NCBI GenBank assembly: GCA_013398175.1
Contig: VZRZ01005482.1
Location: 253,108-317,107, forward strand
Direction: 5' to 3'
Source: Climacteris rufus
Lineage: Eukaryota > Chordata > Aves > Passeriformes > Climacteridae
Length of the DNA: 64,000 nt
Part shown: one piece after another, positions 39,701-51,990 of the stretch
Numbering within the stretch: position 1 is the first letter of the stretch
Layout: each line of letters begins with the position of its first letter
Made by a program: the position numbers and the translations under genes
Notes under the pieces: model-generated
The model's database searches: none
Seen by the model: the letters and a program-made list of their open reading frames with translations, nothing else
Told to the model about the DNA's origin: nothing

Positions 39701-40959
39701 AAGGGGCACAATTAACTGCACTGACTAATTTAGAGAGATAGAAAAGCTAAAATAAGGAGTATTTACTTAATCTCTTTCAGAGGGGACCTACACAGAGTTA
39801 TGCTCACACGCAGAACACTGTTGATGCTTTATGCCATTCTGGACCTGGCAAATACTTTCTCCATGTTAGGAAGTGGATCAGGGATGGTTGTCACTGTGAT
39901 TTTTGTGTAAGCCACTGATTTCTGGAGCACTAGCCCTAACCCAGGCCAGGTTGTTTCTCAATTGTCTTCTGCTGCTGAAACACTGACAGCTGTTACAATT
40001 GTGGCAGCTGTTTTGTCTTCATTACATGGTTGAAGAAAAAAAACCAAATGAAAACAACTCAGGCCAATTTCTAAGGTTCATAACTGAGCACAAATCCTCA
40101 ACAGAGCTGAGGGCTCTTTGATTGTGCCATAAAACTGGCTCAGGTTGTAAACTGCAGCTGTAGGGAAGTCTCAAACCTCTGAAAGCCCTTAGGCTAGGTT
40201 GCTTTAGCCCCACTGAATTTGGTGACTTCTACACCACTCTACTTAAGTAGACTATCTTTAAAAAGGCTTCCTGAGTTAACAAAAGTCCCTAGGAGCTTTG
40301 TTGAGCTTTCTTGTCCCTGTTCTGTCATAGTTGAGCTACTTTGGTTTTGAGATACTTATTGGGCTTTTTCCTTCACCGTGTGTCCTAATGATCCAAGTGA
40401 TAAATTCCAGCAATTTTAAAAGGAAAGGATGAATCTGCTGCCTAGGCACATGGAGGACATCAACATCCTTGAGGTGTTCAGCCAGGGACTTACAGAGAAA
40501 AGGTGGTGTGCGTAAAGCAGCATTCTACTACTGTACTATGTGTTCTAATTTTTGGTAGAAATGCTTCAACAATAAAGAGAAATCCATATAAAATCAAACT
40601 ACAGTCCAGAGTAGATTGCATTTTTATAAATATGAATAACATGGGTTTAGTCGGAATTTTGTTTTTCTTTTTAGTTTGATGTAATTTGAGGTTGTGGAGC
40701 ACAATAAAGATTATCTATTAAAGTCTGCAATGCTCAGCTTCTGGTGTTGCTTTTCATATTTTTAATAGAAGATCCTTTTTTAAACTATCTTTTTAAATTA
40801 TTTATTCAAAAGGAAAACATGTTCTTCTGCTGTTGCCTCCTTATCTTTTATTCAGACTCTTCTATCATGCCCACTTCTGTGGTACATGAATGCTTAACTA
40901 CCAGTGCACTACAGCAGACCAGCATGAAATGGTATAAAAGACTACTGCATCAGTGAGAA

Positions 40960-41205
40960 AGCATGATTGAAGATTTTAAAGGGCTGTATAGGTCAGGGAG
41001 AGCACCTTGAAGCTAATGTGAAATTTGACTGGCATGATGGAGTCAGAGGTAGAATTACACATTTACTCCATCTGGTGCCAGTCAGAATCCCTGCAGCAGC
41101 ACTTGGTACCAGCTGCAGCCTGCTAATTGTGTGTTCAGGGAGCCTGGCAAAAAGGGCATGACAGTGGTACAAATTGAATGAAACAAAAAAAAAAGGCATG
41201 AGCAA
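40960..41205 (-). mobile_element. L2-clade LINE fragment (3' part of reverse transcriptase ORF)
   Basis: Translated on the minus strand, the segment reads HCHALFARLPEHT, then ISRLQLVPSAAAGILTGTR. This is the well-conserved stretch of L2-type LINE proteins that usually reads like LDYCNALYAGLP...RLQLVQNAAARLLTGTR, just after the catalytic reverse transcriptase motifs. Beyond it the reading continues with several substitutions (FTLASRCS for the usual FRIxFKxL) and a stop codon, so the copy is dead. The L2 clade is ancient in vertebrates and supplied the machinery for MIR SINEs, one of which lies at 27.1 kb. The 5' end is hard to place; it may extend somewhat above 41205. Confidence 0.75.
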
Positions 41206-43131
41206 ATACCTTTGTTTCTGAAAGGGCAGTTTGCTGGCACAGTCAGGGGGTGTTTCTGAAGTAAAAGATTGCTCACCAGGAGCTTCAGCTGCATGTGTTG
41301 AATTCCAGGTGCAAGGAAAAGTCTGTCTCCTAAATCACTTGATAAGGGAATACATTGTGGTGATGCTTTCAAAACAAATAGATGATAGTAAGAGGTTGAA
41401 GGCAGCATATGCAGATGACTTTGGCACTAGGCATTACTTACTTCTGAGTTTTAGTTAAAGAACACTTCAGATAGTTACACCAGGCTTTGGTATGGCAAGG
41501 GGGCAGCCTAGTCAGAAAAGAGGGTGTAATCTAGTAATGAGTCAATGACCATGTGAACACTGGTGATGGTTCAATTTGACTTGGGAATTGATGCAAAAAC
41601 AGATACCCAAGAAAAGCTACAGGGTTTATGGATCTACATCTCAATAGTGGCCAAATGGAGAAGAAACAGAAGGGGAACAGATTTGGATCTTTGCTATACA
41701 GGATAATGTGTCAGAAGAGAGAAGTGCAGAGAGCCCAATTCAACCTTCTCACGTGCCTTACCTTCTCATGTAAGTGAAATACTCATGCACTGGGAACTCA
41801 GAGTTCTCTATTTTCTAAAATAAATAAGTTTCAGGAAGCAGTGCACGACAAAGGCAAACAAATCTTAAATACCTGAGCCAGAGAATATAAATACCATAAT
41901 ACCAGGAGGGCAATTAGAAAGGAGTTTTAGCTATACATTCTTGTCCTGCGCTCATCACAAAGGATGTGAGACACTTGAGTGCTCTCTATATCATATAGTG
42001 ACAAAGCTCATGCACTTGGCTGAACGCTCCATGTACCTTCCTGGAATACTTTGCCTTTCAAATCTGCAAGCAAACAGCTGACTCTGCATTGCAGTGTTTG
42101 TTCTACCTGTCCTCATCAGGCCTGTAAAGGCTGGAGGAAAGATGTTGACGGAAGTAATCGATAGAGTAAAGAATGATGAACCAATGGAAAGAATCTGACT
42201 GAAAGGCCACAACGGAGACCGCAACGGTCATGACAGTATCATAATTGTCATTTTGGGGGATGCTAAATTTAAGTGCTAGCACACAAAAAACAGGATCAAT
42301 AATTTAAACCTTGGCAAGTGTAAGGTTTTGGGAGAAAAGGCCAGGAGCAAAAAGTGTTGTACACAAAAGAACACTTTCCCTGCTCTGTAGTTTACCAGCA
42401 CAATCATCAGCCATCATGGGATTCCAGGCCTGTTTGCAGACTCTTTCAAACAGCAGTAGTATGTCAAAGACCTGCAGGGTGTAGAGAGTGCAAGGAGTGT
42501 TTTAATATACGGAGATTACAGAAGTTGGGTTTCTCCTGGGTTGTATTGCCATCAGCTTGTTGTATGACCTTCAGCACGGGACAGATGTCTCCTTGATGAC
42601 TCCATTTCTTCAACCAAGAAAGGATTGTGCCTTTTCAGTTTGTGTCTTGAGGGTGCTTTGCTGTACTTGCATGGGTGGCAACTGCGGGTGTTCATATGCA
42701 ACTTTCAGCTTTGCATCAGAATGATGTGAGTTAGTGTCAGTTGTAGTAAAAATGTGGCTTGAGACCTTGATCCACAAATTCTCCTCATGTTAATATTTGC
42801 CATGCTTGGGGTTTAGACCAAGAACACGACTGAAGGTTTACAAGACTTGTGGAACCACGCAGGACAGTGCCATGATAGATAAGCAAATCAGTTCTTTTTA
42901 AATCTGTGACAACACTCCTGTGCATAGAAGCTAGGTGTCAATTTCATGAGTTGAAAGAGCTGTTTCTGTTTGTGAGAAACTTAAAGATGAAAAGAGAAGA
43001 AGGGGCAAAAGAAACTTAAACTGGAAAGAAGGAAGTGAAATACTGGAGTTGGAAGACAAGGATAAAGAAAAAATGGGATGGATATGCAATAACTTTGTTA
43101 GGTGTTGTGAGGAACTGTATTTTTAAAAACA
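41206..43131. other. Noncoding stretch, no gene recognised
   Basis: No exon, RNA gene or clear repeat. The first 200 bases may belong to the adjacent L2 copy but cannot be aligned by eye. The part around 42120-42235 keeps several CpGs (for example GACGG, ATCGAT, AACGG, CCGCAACGG) but holds no recognisable element. Open frames are short. Confidence 0.5.
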
Positions 43132-43285
43132 AAATCAGAGTGGTTGAGACTGGCAGGCACCTCTAGGAACTGGATACCTCTCATACGGGCTGAGTCAGGG
43201 GGAGTTATCTCTCTCCACCTGCTGGCAACTCTCTTCCTGATTCAGCAGGTTTTGGGGACTAATCTTTGCAAAAGCTCAGCTCTTA
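43132..43285 (-). mobile_element. CR1 LINE fragment, degraded
   Basis: The plus strand carries CCACCTGCTGGCAACTCTC followed by TTCCTGATTCAGCAGG near 43217-43250. It resembles the reverse complement of the CR1 3' half (tcgacctgctggccacgctgcttttgatgcagcccagg). Just upstream, GTGGTTGAGACTGGCAGGCACCTCTAGG near 43140-43170 is split here as GGTTGAGACTGGCAGG and CACCTCTAGG; it resembles the reverse complement of the CR1 3' end. The two parts are closer together than in an intact element, so an internal deletion is likely. Short and diverged, hence moderate confidence. Confidence 0.5.
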
Positions 43286-46200
43286 CAAAAAAATTATGAG
43301 CCAACAGAGATTCTCAAGAGCCCTGTGCAATCTTGAAAATGTGATCATCAGTATGCTGATTCTTTAGTGCATGCAAATTCACTGAGTCTCAGTGATTTAA
43401 GACTTGGATTTCTGAAAAAAAAGTGTATATTGCACTTCAAGGTGCACCTTTAAAGATTTTTCATACATTTGTTTTGTTCCAGCTTGTGTAGTACCTTGTG
43501 CAGAGGAATTGTACTAGTTCTGCTCAGTGTACCTTGCAAGTTCTGTAGGTGTTCTGAAGGTGGAAAGAAATTATATTTAATCCTAAACCTAAAATTGTGG
43601 TTGGTGGGCAGGTTGTGGCCGTAGCCTTTATTCGTTGTCATGCATAATCAGGAAGTGATTGTTTAGAAATAACATTTAAAAGCAATGCTTTCATGGCTAC
43701 CTGTGGTCAAGTCTTGCAGTTTTTCAGACTCTATGCAGTAAACTTGATGTGATCATTGTTACTGACTCTTCTGAAAAGATTAGCAGTTTAATCTCACACA
43801 AAAATTTCAGTGATTTTGACACTGATCAAAAATATACTGTAGGAAAAGTCATTTTAATTACCAAAAAATACCTAAACTTGTTCCAATGAATTAGATTTTG
43901 TGAGCAAGTCTGCATTTGCTGTGAAAGAGTCAAGCTTTAGTTCTTAATTCTTATTGTTTTCTGACTCTATACTGCAAATGCATCTTCTCAGGATCTCATA
44001 TAACTTAGGTTTTTTTGTCCTCTTCTACTTTGCATGAGTTACACTCACCTTATTCAAGGCTGACTAACACCATTTGACATGCACAAATAGCTTTTTTCAG
44101 ATGCATTCTGCTTTAATTACCATGTGTCAAATATTTCCAACCAGCTTGTACTCTTGCAGAAAAAAATTCAGTATCTCTGTAAAACAGTTTAAAAAATTAT
44201 CCAAAGCTGGACTTAACTTGAACCATGAATATATTAATGAAAATCTCAAGCTGTTCATGGGCATTTTGTGAGCCACAAAAGGCAGCATTAATCAAGCCTA
44301 TTACTTGATTTGTTTTTCTCACTTGACAGTAGGGAATGTCACAGCATTTGGCTCTCTAATTTCTGGTGGTAACACAGGTGAGGGAACTTGATTTTCAGCC
44401 TTCTCTTCTGTGTGTCTATTTCTTATAACATTTATTTGAGAATAGGATTTTCTGCTTCTGAGGGCTATAAGGCAGAAAGTGTGTTTGTTAGCTAGGGCAG
44501 TGTCCATGCTGGAGAAAGCATCCTGGCCAGTCTGTTAGAAGATGTATTTCCCTGTACCTTCAGATGCAAACAAAGGCTGGCACTGCAGTGTGTGTCCTGC
44601 CCATAATTCATGCTGGAGCTGTCAATCAGTAAGCTAAAATATCTACAGGTATCTGTGTCGGTGTCTATAGGGTAATATTGCTTTTCATTTTCTAGTGAAG
44701 GACATTATTCAGTAATGGCACCGTTCCCAGTGTCTCTGTGAGCTTGCCTAGGAGTAAAGCATAGCTCCTGAATATAGGTCAGGAAAGGATGTTGTTATAA
44801 CTTGTGTCCTTGATGGAAACTGGTATGTGCTGAATTTGCAAAAAGTCTGAGTTCAGTGTCATCCGTTTTCAGTATTTCCCGAACAATTGATTTATTTCAC
44901 ATTATTAATGAACTTTGCAGCAGTTCCACTTGTCAGGCCTACTCTGCAGGGGTCAATAATGAGAGGAAACCTGATGTTAGTGGATCCAGCTTAAGTGATT
45001 CTGTCATGCTAACGATTCAATATATCAGGACAAATGTCAGCTCCTTCCAATATGTTAATTCCTCTGATCCTATTTGCATAAACTACAGTCAATGAAATAC
45101 AAGTTTTCCCTCTAGGATAGTTAATAGAGATTTGTAAAGGATTTTTTATTTTCCTTTTTCTGAGTTTCTATGAAGACTGGGGAGAATGGGACCTCGTTCC
45201 TGAACTACATGTGTCACCCAGAAGCAAAGATGTGGCTTTACTTCAACATGAGCTCTACAAGGAGTAGGTTTATCAACCTGATTAGGTGATAGTAGAGATG
45301 AGGCCTGGGCATCCGTGATATGTGATTTTTAGGTCTCTCAGAAGGGATTGCTTGTGGAGTTGATTTCTGGCCTCCTGTGCTCAAAAGAGAGGATTAACCC
45401 TTCAGGTTAGTGTGCATGTGAAGCATTTCCCAGCTTTTCTGGCAAAAATGTTGCCAAATTCTGTGTCTTCATAAAATGAAGCATGTCAGCAAAGTGCCCT
45501 TGGTAGCTCTGCACTGGAAAGCTTTTGGAGCAGACCCCTCTGGCTCTCTGATGCCTTGTTGGCGTTCTCAGTTGCTTAAACTAAAGGTTTTCCCTGGATT
45601 TAGTTGTGAAATGCTTACCTGTGGCTCATAATATGCTCTTTAGCATGACTTTAACATGGTTTGCACCTGAATTAAGCACAGGAATGATCTTGCTTACTGC
45701 TCAAAGTGTAGTTCTGTGTGCACCAGCCTGCATTTAGGAATTAAAAAAAATACTCTGTGAACATTAGAAGCAGAACAAAAATCCTCAGATATTTTGTGGA
45801 ATAGGTATTATTTATTTTCATGCTCTTTCTTGTGGCCTATGCACTGCCTTGATGGTACCTGAAGATGCTATGGAATTTAAGTAACTTAAACACTTTTCTC
45901 TGCTTAAAGGCATGTATTTAAAGTTTAATTGGGGTTCTCTGTCACTGCTTTGTTTCTACCAAGACTAAATTAAAAATGAGGGATTTTGTTTAGTACTTCC
46001 CTTCTTCCCTGAATTTTTGAGATAATGCTTCAGTGTTTAGCAACAGCGATAAAAGCATGGAATACTAATGGCTGAAAACACCATGAGGGGAAGCAGGCTT
46101 TCCCACAGAGTGTTAAAGTTTCTCAGAACAAAAAAAGATAAGTAGCTACTGCTTTGTTTTCTTCTACTTCCTCTGTGTATGAAATCACTTTGATAGATGT

Positions 46201-47971
46201 GCAGGAAGAGATTTAGTTGCAGATGGCAGAGGTCAGTGTATTGTGTATTCAATGTAGTCAATAATAAAGTCAGGACTTATGCTAACTGAATGTTAATAAG
46301 GAATCACAAGGACCTTGGAAAGTCATTATATCTGGTCATTTGCCTGACAATATTGCTGCAAACAGGCTCTGGAGGCCAATGCAAGGGGATTAAAAAAATA
46401 ATCTGGAGGAATAAGGGAAAGCGGAAAGGCTGAAAATAGGAGGTTTATGTAATGTGTAGCAGACCATTGTGAAGACAGTGAATAAAACCATATTACTTCA
46501 TTAAATTACTTCAACATTGAACCTCATCCTAGTCATCCTTTCTCCCCACAGTTTGCTATCCTGTTGGCCTAGGAGATCATGTTGTAGATATGTTTTTTCT
46601 GTAAGAGCAGAAATCTTTAGCTATGGCTGTAAAATATAAATAACACACATGACATTCAATTGTCGAGACTACAGAGGAAATAGACACAAAACATAAGTGG
46701 GTTAATTCCTGTAGCTTTAAATAATTGAACAAAATTTTTGTTTGCTGATATTTTCATGTCTGAACAATTCAAGATTTGTCCTAGGAGCTCTATTTTTGAG
46801 TTGGGCTCAAAAGGGAAAACCTCTAGACTGCAGCATGACTCAAGTCAGTAGTCTTCCTTCCTACAAACTTTTTGTTCTCCCTTACATTGAGTTGTTATTA
46901 CTTTGCGTCCCAACTGTGGAATGACCAAAACTGGAATAAAAACTTCCAATCTTAAACTGAATCATTTAACTTCAGCCAGACAAAGTGGTCTTTGGAGGAG
47001 TAATGTCACTGTACTTAATGTAGGATTTTAGTGTTGCTCCTCATCTTGACTTCCTGAGACTGCTAATGAAGGAAATTTCTCTCATGGAATAATCAACGTA
47101 GTCAGTGAGCACCCAGCAGATGCTGCTGCTGCCCTGTGGTCCATGGTTGCCCCTCTCCTGGCCAGTTGTGCAATTGAAGCTCCAGCCTTTATCATTCTAG
47201 TCAGCCATAACCAGTCCTGCAACATACTCAGTTCTGCTACTTGGCTATGCATGATACTGTCTCTGTGCCACTGAGCTGGCTTGCACTAGTTAATTTATTG
47301 CAAATGCCTATAAAATGCATGTAGAAGGCACATAGGTCTGTCATAAATCTCAAAGAGTTAGCTTAATGCTCCTATTGTTTGCAGGCTGGGTCTGTGGGCA
47401 TAATGCCTGTGCTCGTTATAATTTGGTTCAAGGGTAAGAGTTCAGTAGACAAAATTGCTGGTATTACAGCAACTTTCCAGTATATTTACAGTGGAAAGGA
47501 CCAGTGAGATTGTTAATATTGCATTGAATTCCATTACTGGACAAGGGTCAAACCCTTTGCATAGGGCACCTTAATTTCCAACAATTTTACAGTAGTGAGG
47601 AAGCTCAGCCTTTGCACAGAAAGTCAGCGTGGGACCTAAGGCTTCAGATGACTTGGGGTTAGGAAAATTGATAGTCTCCTTTCTAAATATGCTCCAGTCA
47701 GTGAAGCTACATCCATGATATAGATGAAACAGCTTGAACACCGGAAAAAATGCAGCCTGGTGAGTGTCAGGGCTTCCACCGGGATTAATGGATTTTTCCT
47801 ATAGTGCAGTCTCAAGATTGGGGCACAAAGTCTTTAATTTTGCCAAGTCCTCCTGAACTAGGGGTGACTAGTACACTTTAAAAAATGTTGCTTGTGTTCA
47901 AAATATTATTACCTGCAAAGCATAGTGTTTTGAGTTATATCTTTCTTACTCAGCTTCTACACAAAGTTGAA
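43286..47971. other. Noncoding stretch, no gene recognised
   Basis: Short frames only; the plus-strand frame at 44856-45095 begins at a GTG rather than ATG and has no known domain. I see no RNA gene or transposon. The sequence is AT-rich and CpG-poor throughout. Confidence 0.55.
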
Positions 47972-48047
47972 CTAAACGTGATTCACACAGAGTTTTCCTA
48001 ACCCATCCTCTTGTAGATGTGAAACCAGGTAATGGTTTAGTTCATCA

Positions 48048-48341
48048 TCATGAAGACAGTGTGAATGTTGAACCTTTCCTCTTAACACGCTGGTTGTTCC
48101 TGGGGAATCCACCACGTTGAATAGGTTTGAATAAGAAAATGTGTAAAACATCTTCCAAGGACTCGTCAATGCTCATAAGAGCAGACGGTAAATATAAATA
48201 ACCTGCGGAACGGTTTTTCTTTAACCTGTGCCCTCCACTTGTGTCTTCACTGGAGCAATGCTGGTGCATCACGATTTGGTCCTCAAAGATCACATTCTTG
48301 TTATATTGAAAAAGCCTTTGGGAAACATCCTTCATGCTGCT
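48048..48341 (-). CDS. Candidate coding exon or exon remnant, gene not recognised
   Basis: On the minus strand a strong acceptor (ATTGACTCCCCCCTGCAG) ends at 48342. The frame from 48341 reads SSMKDVSQRLFQYNKN and so on for 97 codons to a stop at 48048-48050. A second frame (47972-48169) overlaps the end and reads more like protein (LFNVVDSPGTTSVLRG), so a one-base frameshift near 48120-48140 is possible. The region keeps eight CpGs in about 300 bases. A weak donor (CCGCAG/GTTATT) at 48203 would give a 139-base exon ending in phase 1, which fits the phase needed by the candidate exon at 21024. No domain recognised; it may be a terminal exon, a decayed exon or a conserved noncoding element. Confidence 0.25.
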   Translation of the reverse strand, partial: SSMKDVSQRLFQYNKNVIFEDQIVMHQHCSSEDTSGGHRLKKNRSAGYLYLPSALMSIDESLEDVLHIFLFKPIQRGGFPRNNQRVKRKGSTFTLSS

Positions 48342-50980
48342 CTGCAGGGGGGAGTCAATTAATAAAAAATGACTGAGTTGTCCCTCGAAAAATTGGTATT
48401 AACTGCTTAGACACCAACTGTTAGTGTTCAGAGGAACATGTCTAGGGTATTCAAGTGTCACAGGAGCTTAGGATTTTAGTATATACCAGAGCCTTGATCC
48501 AGCGAAATATTTAGTGCTTTCAGCTTTCATATAATTTCCTTGTACGAGAGAGCATGGAGCCTCTGGGTTGCAAAAAGCTTTGTGTTTTCAGTGACTTTGT
48601 CTTCATTAAAATCTTGCACATAAATGCTGGATTGTATTGCATGTGAAGGGCTGTGAGGGATGGAAGCTTTAATGAGCATGCTTTTCTTGCTTTTTTGCTC
48701 AGTGATCCTTTATTTGTTAAGGCATTGTAAAGTTTGAAAGTTCCAATATGTAAAACTATGTGCATTTTTAACAAACTCAGAAGCACAGAGATTAACTGCC
48801 TTTTTCTGCTCAACTCCAGGCTAAATGACTTGTGCATGGTGACAAAATGAGGGTGAAGTACAAGTTTCTATACTGCAGTCAGGGTGTAGAAAGCGTGTTT
48901 AGCTTTTGCCACTTCCTAATATTTCTAATGAAAATGTGACTGTTTTGTATTGGGTACCTTCTATCTCAGAATAATAATATGTTGAAAGCTCTGATAGTCT
49001 TGTCTTCTTAAAACATGGAAATTATGTAGTGGATTAACTATGTGTCAGTGACATTAATTATGTGTCAGTGACACACCTTCCCACCATCCTGGTTAAAACA
49101 AAGGTAACTGTTTCAAGTGTTAATACTGTTAATCTACCAATAATTAGGGTTAGTGGGACTTACATAGGCATTTCTCAGAGGATGCAGGAGGCAAAAGGAG
49201 ACAGGAATTGTGGTAGACTTTGTGAGGAAGCAAATACAGACCCCAAAAATCCGCACAAGTGCCCAAATGGGGCATGGCATCCATGAGCAGTAATTTGGAT
49301 ATCAGCAGTCCCTGCATGAGACTTAAGATCAAGTCTCAATTATAGTCCTTTTGAAAACATTTGGAAGATGCTGCTACCTCATGCCTATTGATCTTATTGA
49401 AATCCATATGCATATAATGAGCTCTGATGCATTTCTGACCTGTGTAAATGCAGTAAATTCTTGGAATGGGGAGTGGTGAGGGAAAAAACTCGTAATGGAA
49501 ATTTAAGGATCTATCTTAAACTTGCATGAGAGACAGGCACTTGAAAGATCTCTCTCCTAAGGCAGAGGGTGCTGTGGTATACTTAATTTTGACCTTGATT
49601 GCCTAGGCATTTTTAGGTATGAGGCAGTCTTTGCTTATGCAATCATCTAGCAATAAAAAAATAAAATCTATAAAAATAAAATATATTGAGGTCATATGTA
49701 CTTTGCAAATCCTTAGTGATACAAAAGTGAATAAACCCTTGGGTCTTCCTTTTTTGTCTTGGAAAACAGCAGTTTTCTCAGGATTCTTAATGGGTTTTAA
49801 TGTTCACTGTATTTACTGCTAGTATGGCATAGCTAGTCAGTCGGCTACAAAAAATACCATTAAGGAGCAGCTGCAAATGAACGAGCTAGAAATGAAAACA
49901 TTAACTTTTTTTTTTTTCCATTCAGCAGACATTTTAGCAAACCAAACCAGTGAGGTGAAAATGTGGGCCTAAAGGAGACCTTTGGATGTACAAGAGTTGA
50001 AGCACACGCACAAATCCTACATCACTCTCAAGGCCGTTGTGTTATTTTCCAGTTTCTCTTCTTAAGACAGCCCAACTCTCGTTTAAGAACATGGCATTTT
50101 CTATCTAAAAGGGAGTGGTTTTGGAGGTCCTTGGTCTCATTGCTAAGAATGTGAAGTTCAGCAGTAGCATGAGGTTTATGTGCTTCTGTTTCTGAATTTT
50201 TTGGGGTTTGAGTAAAAGCCAAAAACCTACCCAAAACTTACATGTTCTCTTGGTGTAGGTGATGATATTATTCCTCAACCCATCTTACCCTGCTGCTAAT
50301 TCTTTTATTCCTATATCACTTGCATATTTTGAAAATGTAATTCCTGAAATAGTTTTGTGAGTATCTGTGTCTGTTTTGAACTAATACAGTATCTGCAAAG
50401 AATAGAAAGGCTGGTGTCTTGCACTATGCAGCTGTGGCTTCCTCTTTTTTGGAATATTTGCACTACCAAGATCTCCCACAGAGAAACATTCCATCTACGT
50501 TAGGGAGTAGATGATACAAACGTCTTTATTGGGCATATATATATAGATAATCAGGAGATACAAGAATCACACAGAGGAACAAAATCAATGGCTCGTTAAA
50601 AGCCTCATTCATACAAGAAATTCCAGCAGAAATATTGTTGTTGGTTACATCATGCAGTGAAATAACTACGTGGGGGTAAAATATTAATGCCATTTCTAAG
50701 TGTACATGGAGGCATAGTTCCTAAAGAATTCATTGAGGGTGAGACAGCCATATATTTGACTTTATTCTGATGGAAAGTATTTGATTAGGTATTTGGTTAT
50801 CTTACTGTCTTATTTCTGAATGATTGTACAGCAGTAGATGTAATGCCTGTTGCTTGTAGGAAGCAGCTTAAATTACGATGTTCTCAATTACAGCAGTCAA
50901 AGCTGTTGATCTGCAAGTAACTGAAGATGGCATGAAAATGCCAAATGGGATCAAAGTTGATTATTTATTTACTAAAGACA
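48342..50980. other. Noncoding stretch, no gene recognised
   Basis: The minus-strand frame 48520-48837 (105 codons) and others show no known domain. Near 48810-48860 CTAAATGACTTGTGCATGG faintly recalls the MIR core but is too diverged to call. A T run lies at 49916-49927. A 20-base tandem duplication at 49035-49074 is listed separately. Confidence 0.5.
49035..49074. repeat. 20-base tandem duplication
   Basis: The unit TAACTATGTGTCAGTGACAT is followed directly by a copy with two differences (TAATTATGTGTCAGTGACAC). A local duplication, young enough to keep 18 of 20 bases. The unit contains GTCAGTGAC, so duplication doubles that word, but I know no function for it. Confidence 0.9.
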
Positions 50981-51990
50981 AATTGTGACAGACTAATCTG
51001 GCACTTGATTTTAATGGGACAGGTTCACTGTTTAGCAGGTGCAGGATGTCCAACAGGTTTCCCACATGAGCAATTATTACTGAAGGCAGACAACAACAGG
51101 GGTTGATAGAAGTGCAAAGGGGCCAAAGAAGCAGTTACAGGCCACTGATGAAAGGCAGTGTGGCTAAAAAGCTTGGAGGAAGGTTGCTCAGGGTTTTTCC
51201 CCACCTAGGGTTGGTCTTTGATGGCTCTTACTCAAATTTTTCATCAGTGACATTGTCAGCACATTCACTTTTTGTACTAAAGCTAGAAAAATATGGGATT
51301 TAACAAGAGAACTGAGATATCACAAAGCAGAAGAGGAGAGTACTGAAGATGGGAATAAAAAACCCCAGATGGCTCTAGAACAGCACAAAATGTATCCAGC
51401 GTCTTTTACACCAAATATACATATAATAAGTTAAAAAAAAAAAAGGATTTGTGGATTGTACAATAAGGAAGGGAATGAATTTCAAGATGGTTCTGGGCTA
51501 TCCAAGGTGAGGTGGCTGTAGAAAAAATAAATATTGCTCTAGCCAAGGTAGATGTCAATCTGTGGAGGGGTGAGGTGATGCTATTGTACAGGCACTGGGG
51601 AGACCTCACACAAACATACAGAACTGTTCAGATACAGAAATTATTCCAATGCAAAAGAGACACCTGGAAATAATTAAAGGACTGATCTGACTGTCATTCC
51701 TGAACTGAAAGAGCATGGCTTGCTTAGCCTAGCAGTATTCAGAGGTGATATCATTGTTTCCTATAAATCTATCAAGAGAGTAAATTTCTGCAAGAGAGGC
51801 TACTGTCAGCACAAAGCTGTGGATATAAACTGTGAGCTGCTTTCAGCTGGAAACCAGGAGACTTTTTCTTTGTGCTGTTGCCCACTGGGATAATGAGAGA
51901 ATTTCTCCTTTCAGCTCCTTTTGGCTCTTACCTAGGGGTAGTATGGAACTTGACTGGTGTGAAAGGAATGTGTGGCAGGAATACCTGAAC
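50981..51990 (+). mobile_element. Ancient CR1 LINE fragment (reverse transcriptase and post-RT part)
   Basis: About 1 kb can be followed by eye along the 3' half of old CR1 elements. Landmarks in order are ACAGACTAATCTGGCAC near 50989, CCCACATGAGCAATTATTAC at 51061, TTTTTCATCAGTGACATTG near 51237, GGCACTGGGGAGACCTCACA at 51591, TTGCTTAGCCTAGCAGTATT near 51720, CTATAAATC near 51760, and TATGGAACTTGACTGG with TGTGTGGCAGGAAT near 51943-51981. In intact copies this part encodes the C-terminal reverse transcriptase and the region after it. The frame is broken by stops, insertions and an internal A run (51433-51444). It is 5'-truncated, as is usual for CR1. Confidence 0.75.
51433..51444. repeat. 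A homopolymer inside CR1
   Basis: Twelve A in a row within the decayed CR1 copy, probably a later expansion rather than a poly(A) tail, since CR1 3' ends carry short tandem repeats instead of poly(A). Confidence 0.6.

Larger units (their letters stand above)
34926..40959. other. Noncoding stretch, no gene recognised
   Basis: Overlapping minus-strand frames at 35219-35574 (88 and 114 codons) and 37374-37712 (112 codons) show no known domain. A run of 14 A lies at 35138-35151, without a recognisable retrocopy beside it. Short repeats at 36355-36380 and 36731-36742 are listed separately. I see no RNA gene. Confidence 0.5.

Noticed and set aside
41408..41419. YADD tetrapeptide on the plus strand beside the L2 fragment
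   Set aside because: It resembles the reverse transcriptase catalytic box, but lies on the strand opposite to the L2 copy and has none of the flanking RT residues. Taken as coincidence.
48810..48860. Second possible MIR core
   Set aside because: CTAAATGACTTGTGCATGG matches the MIR core too loosely, and the downstream part does not follow the family.
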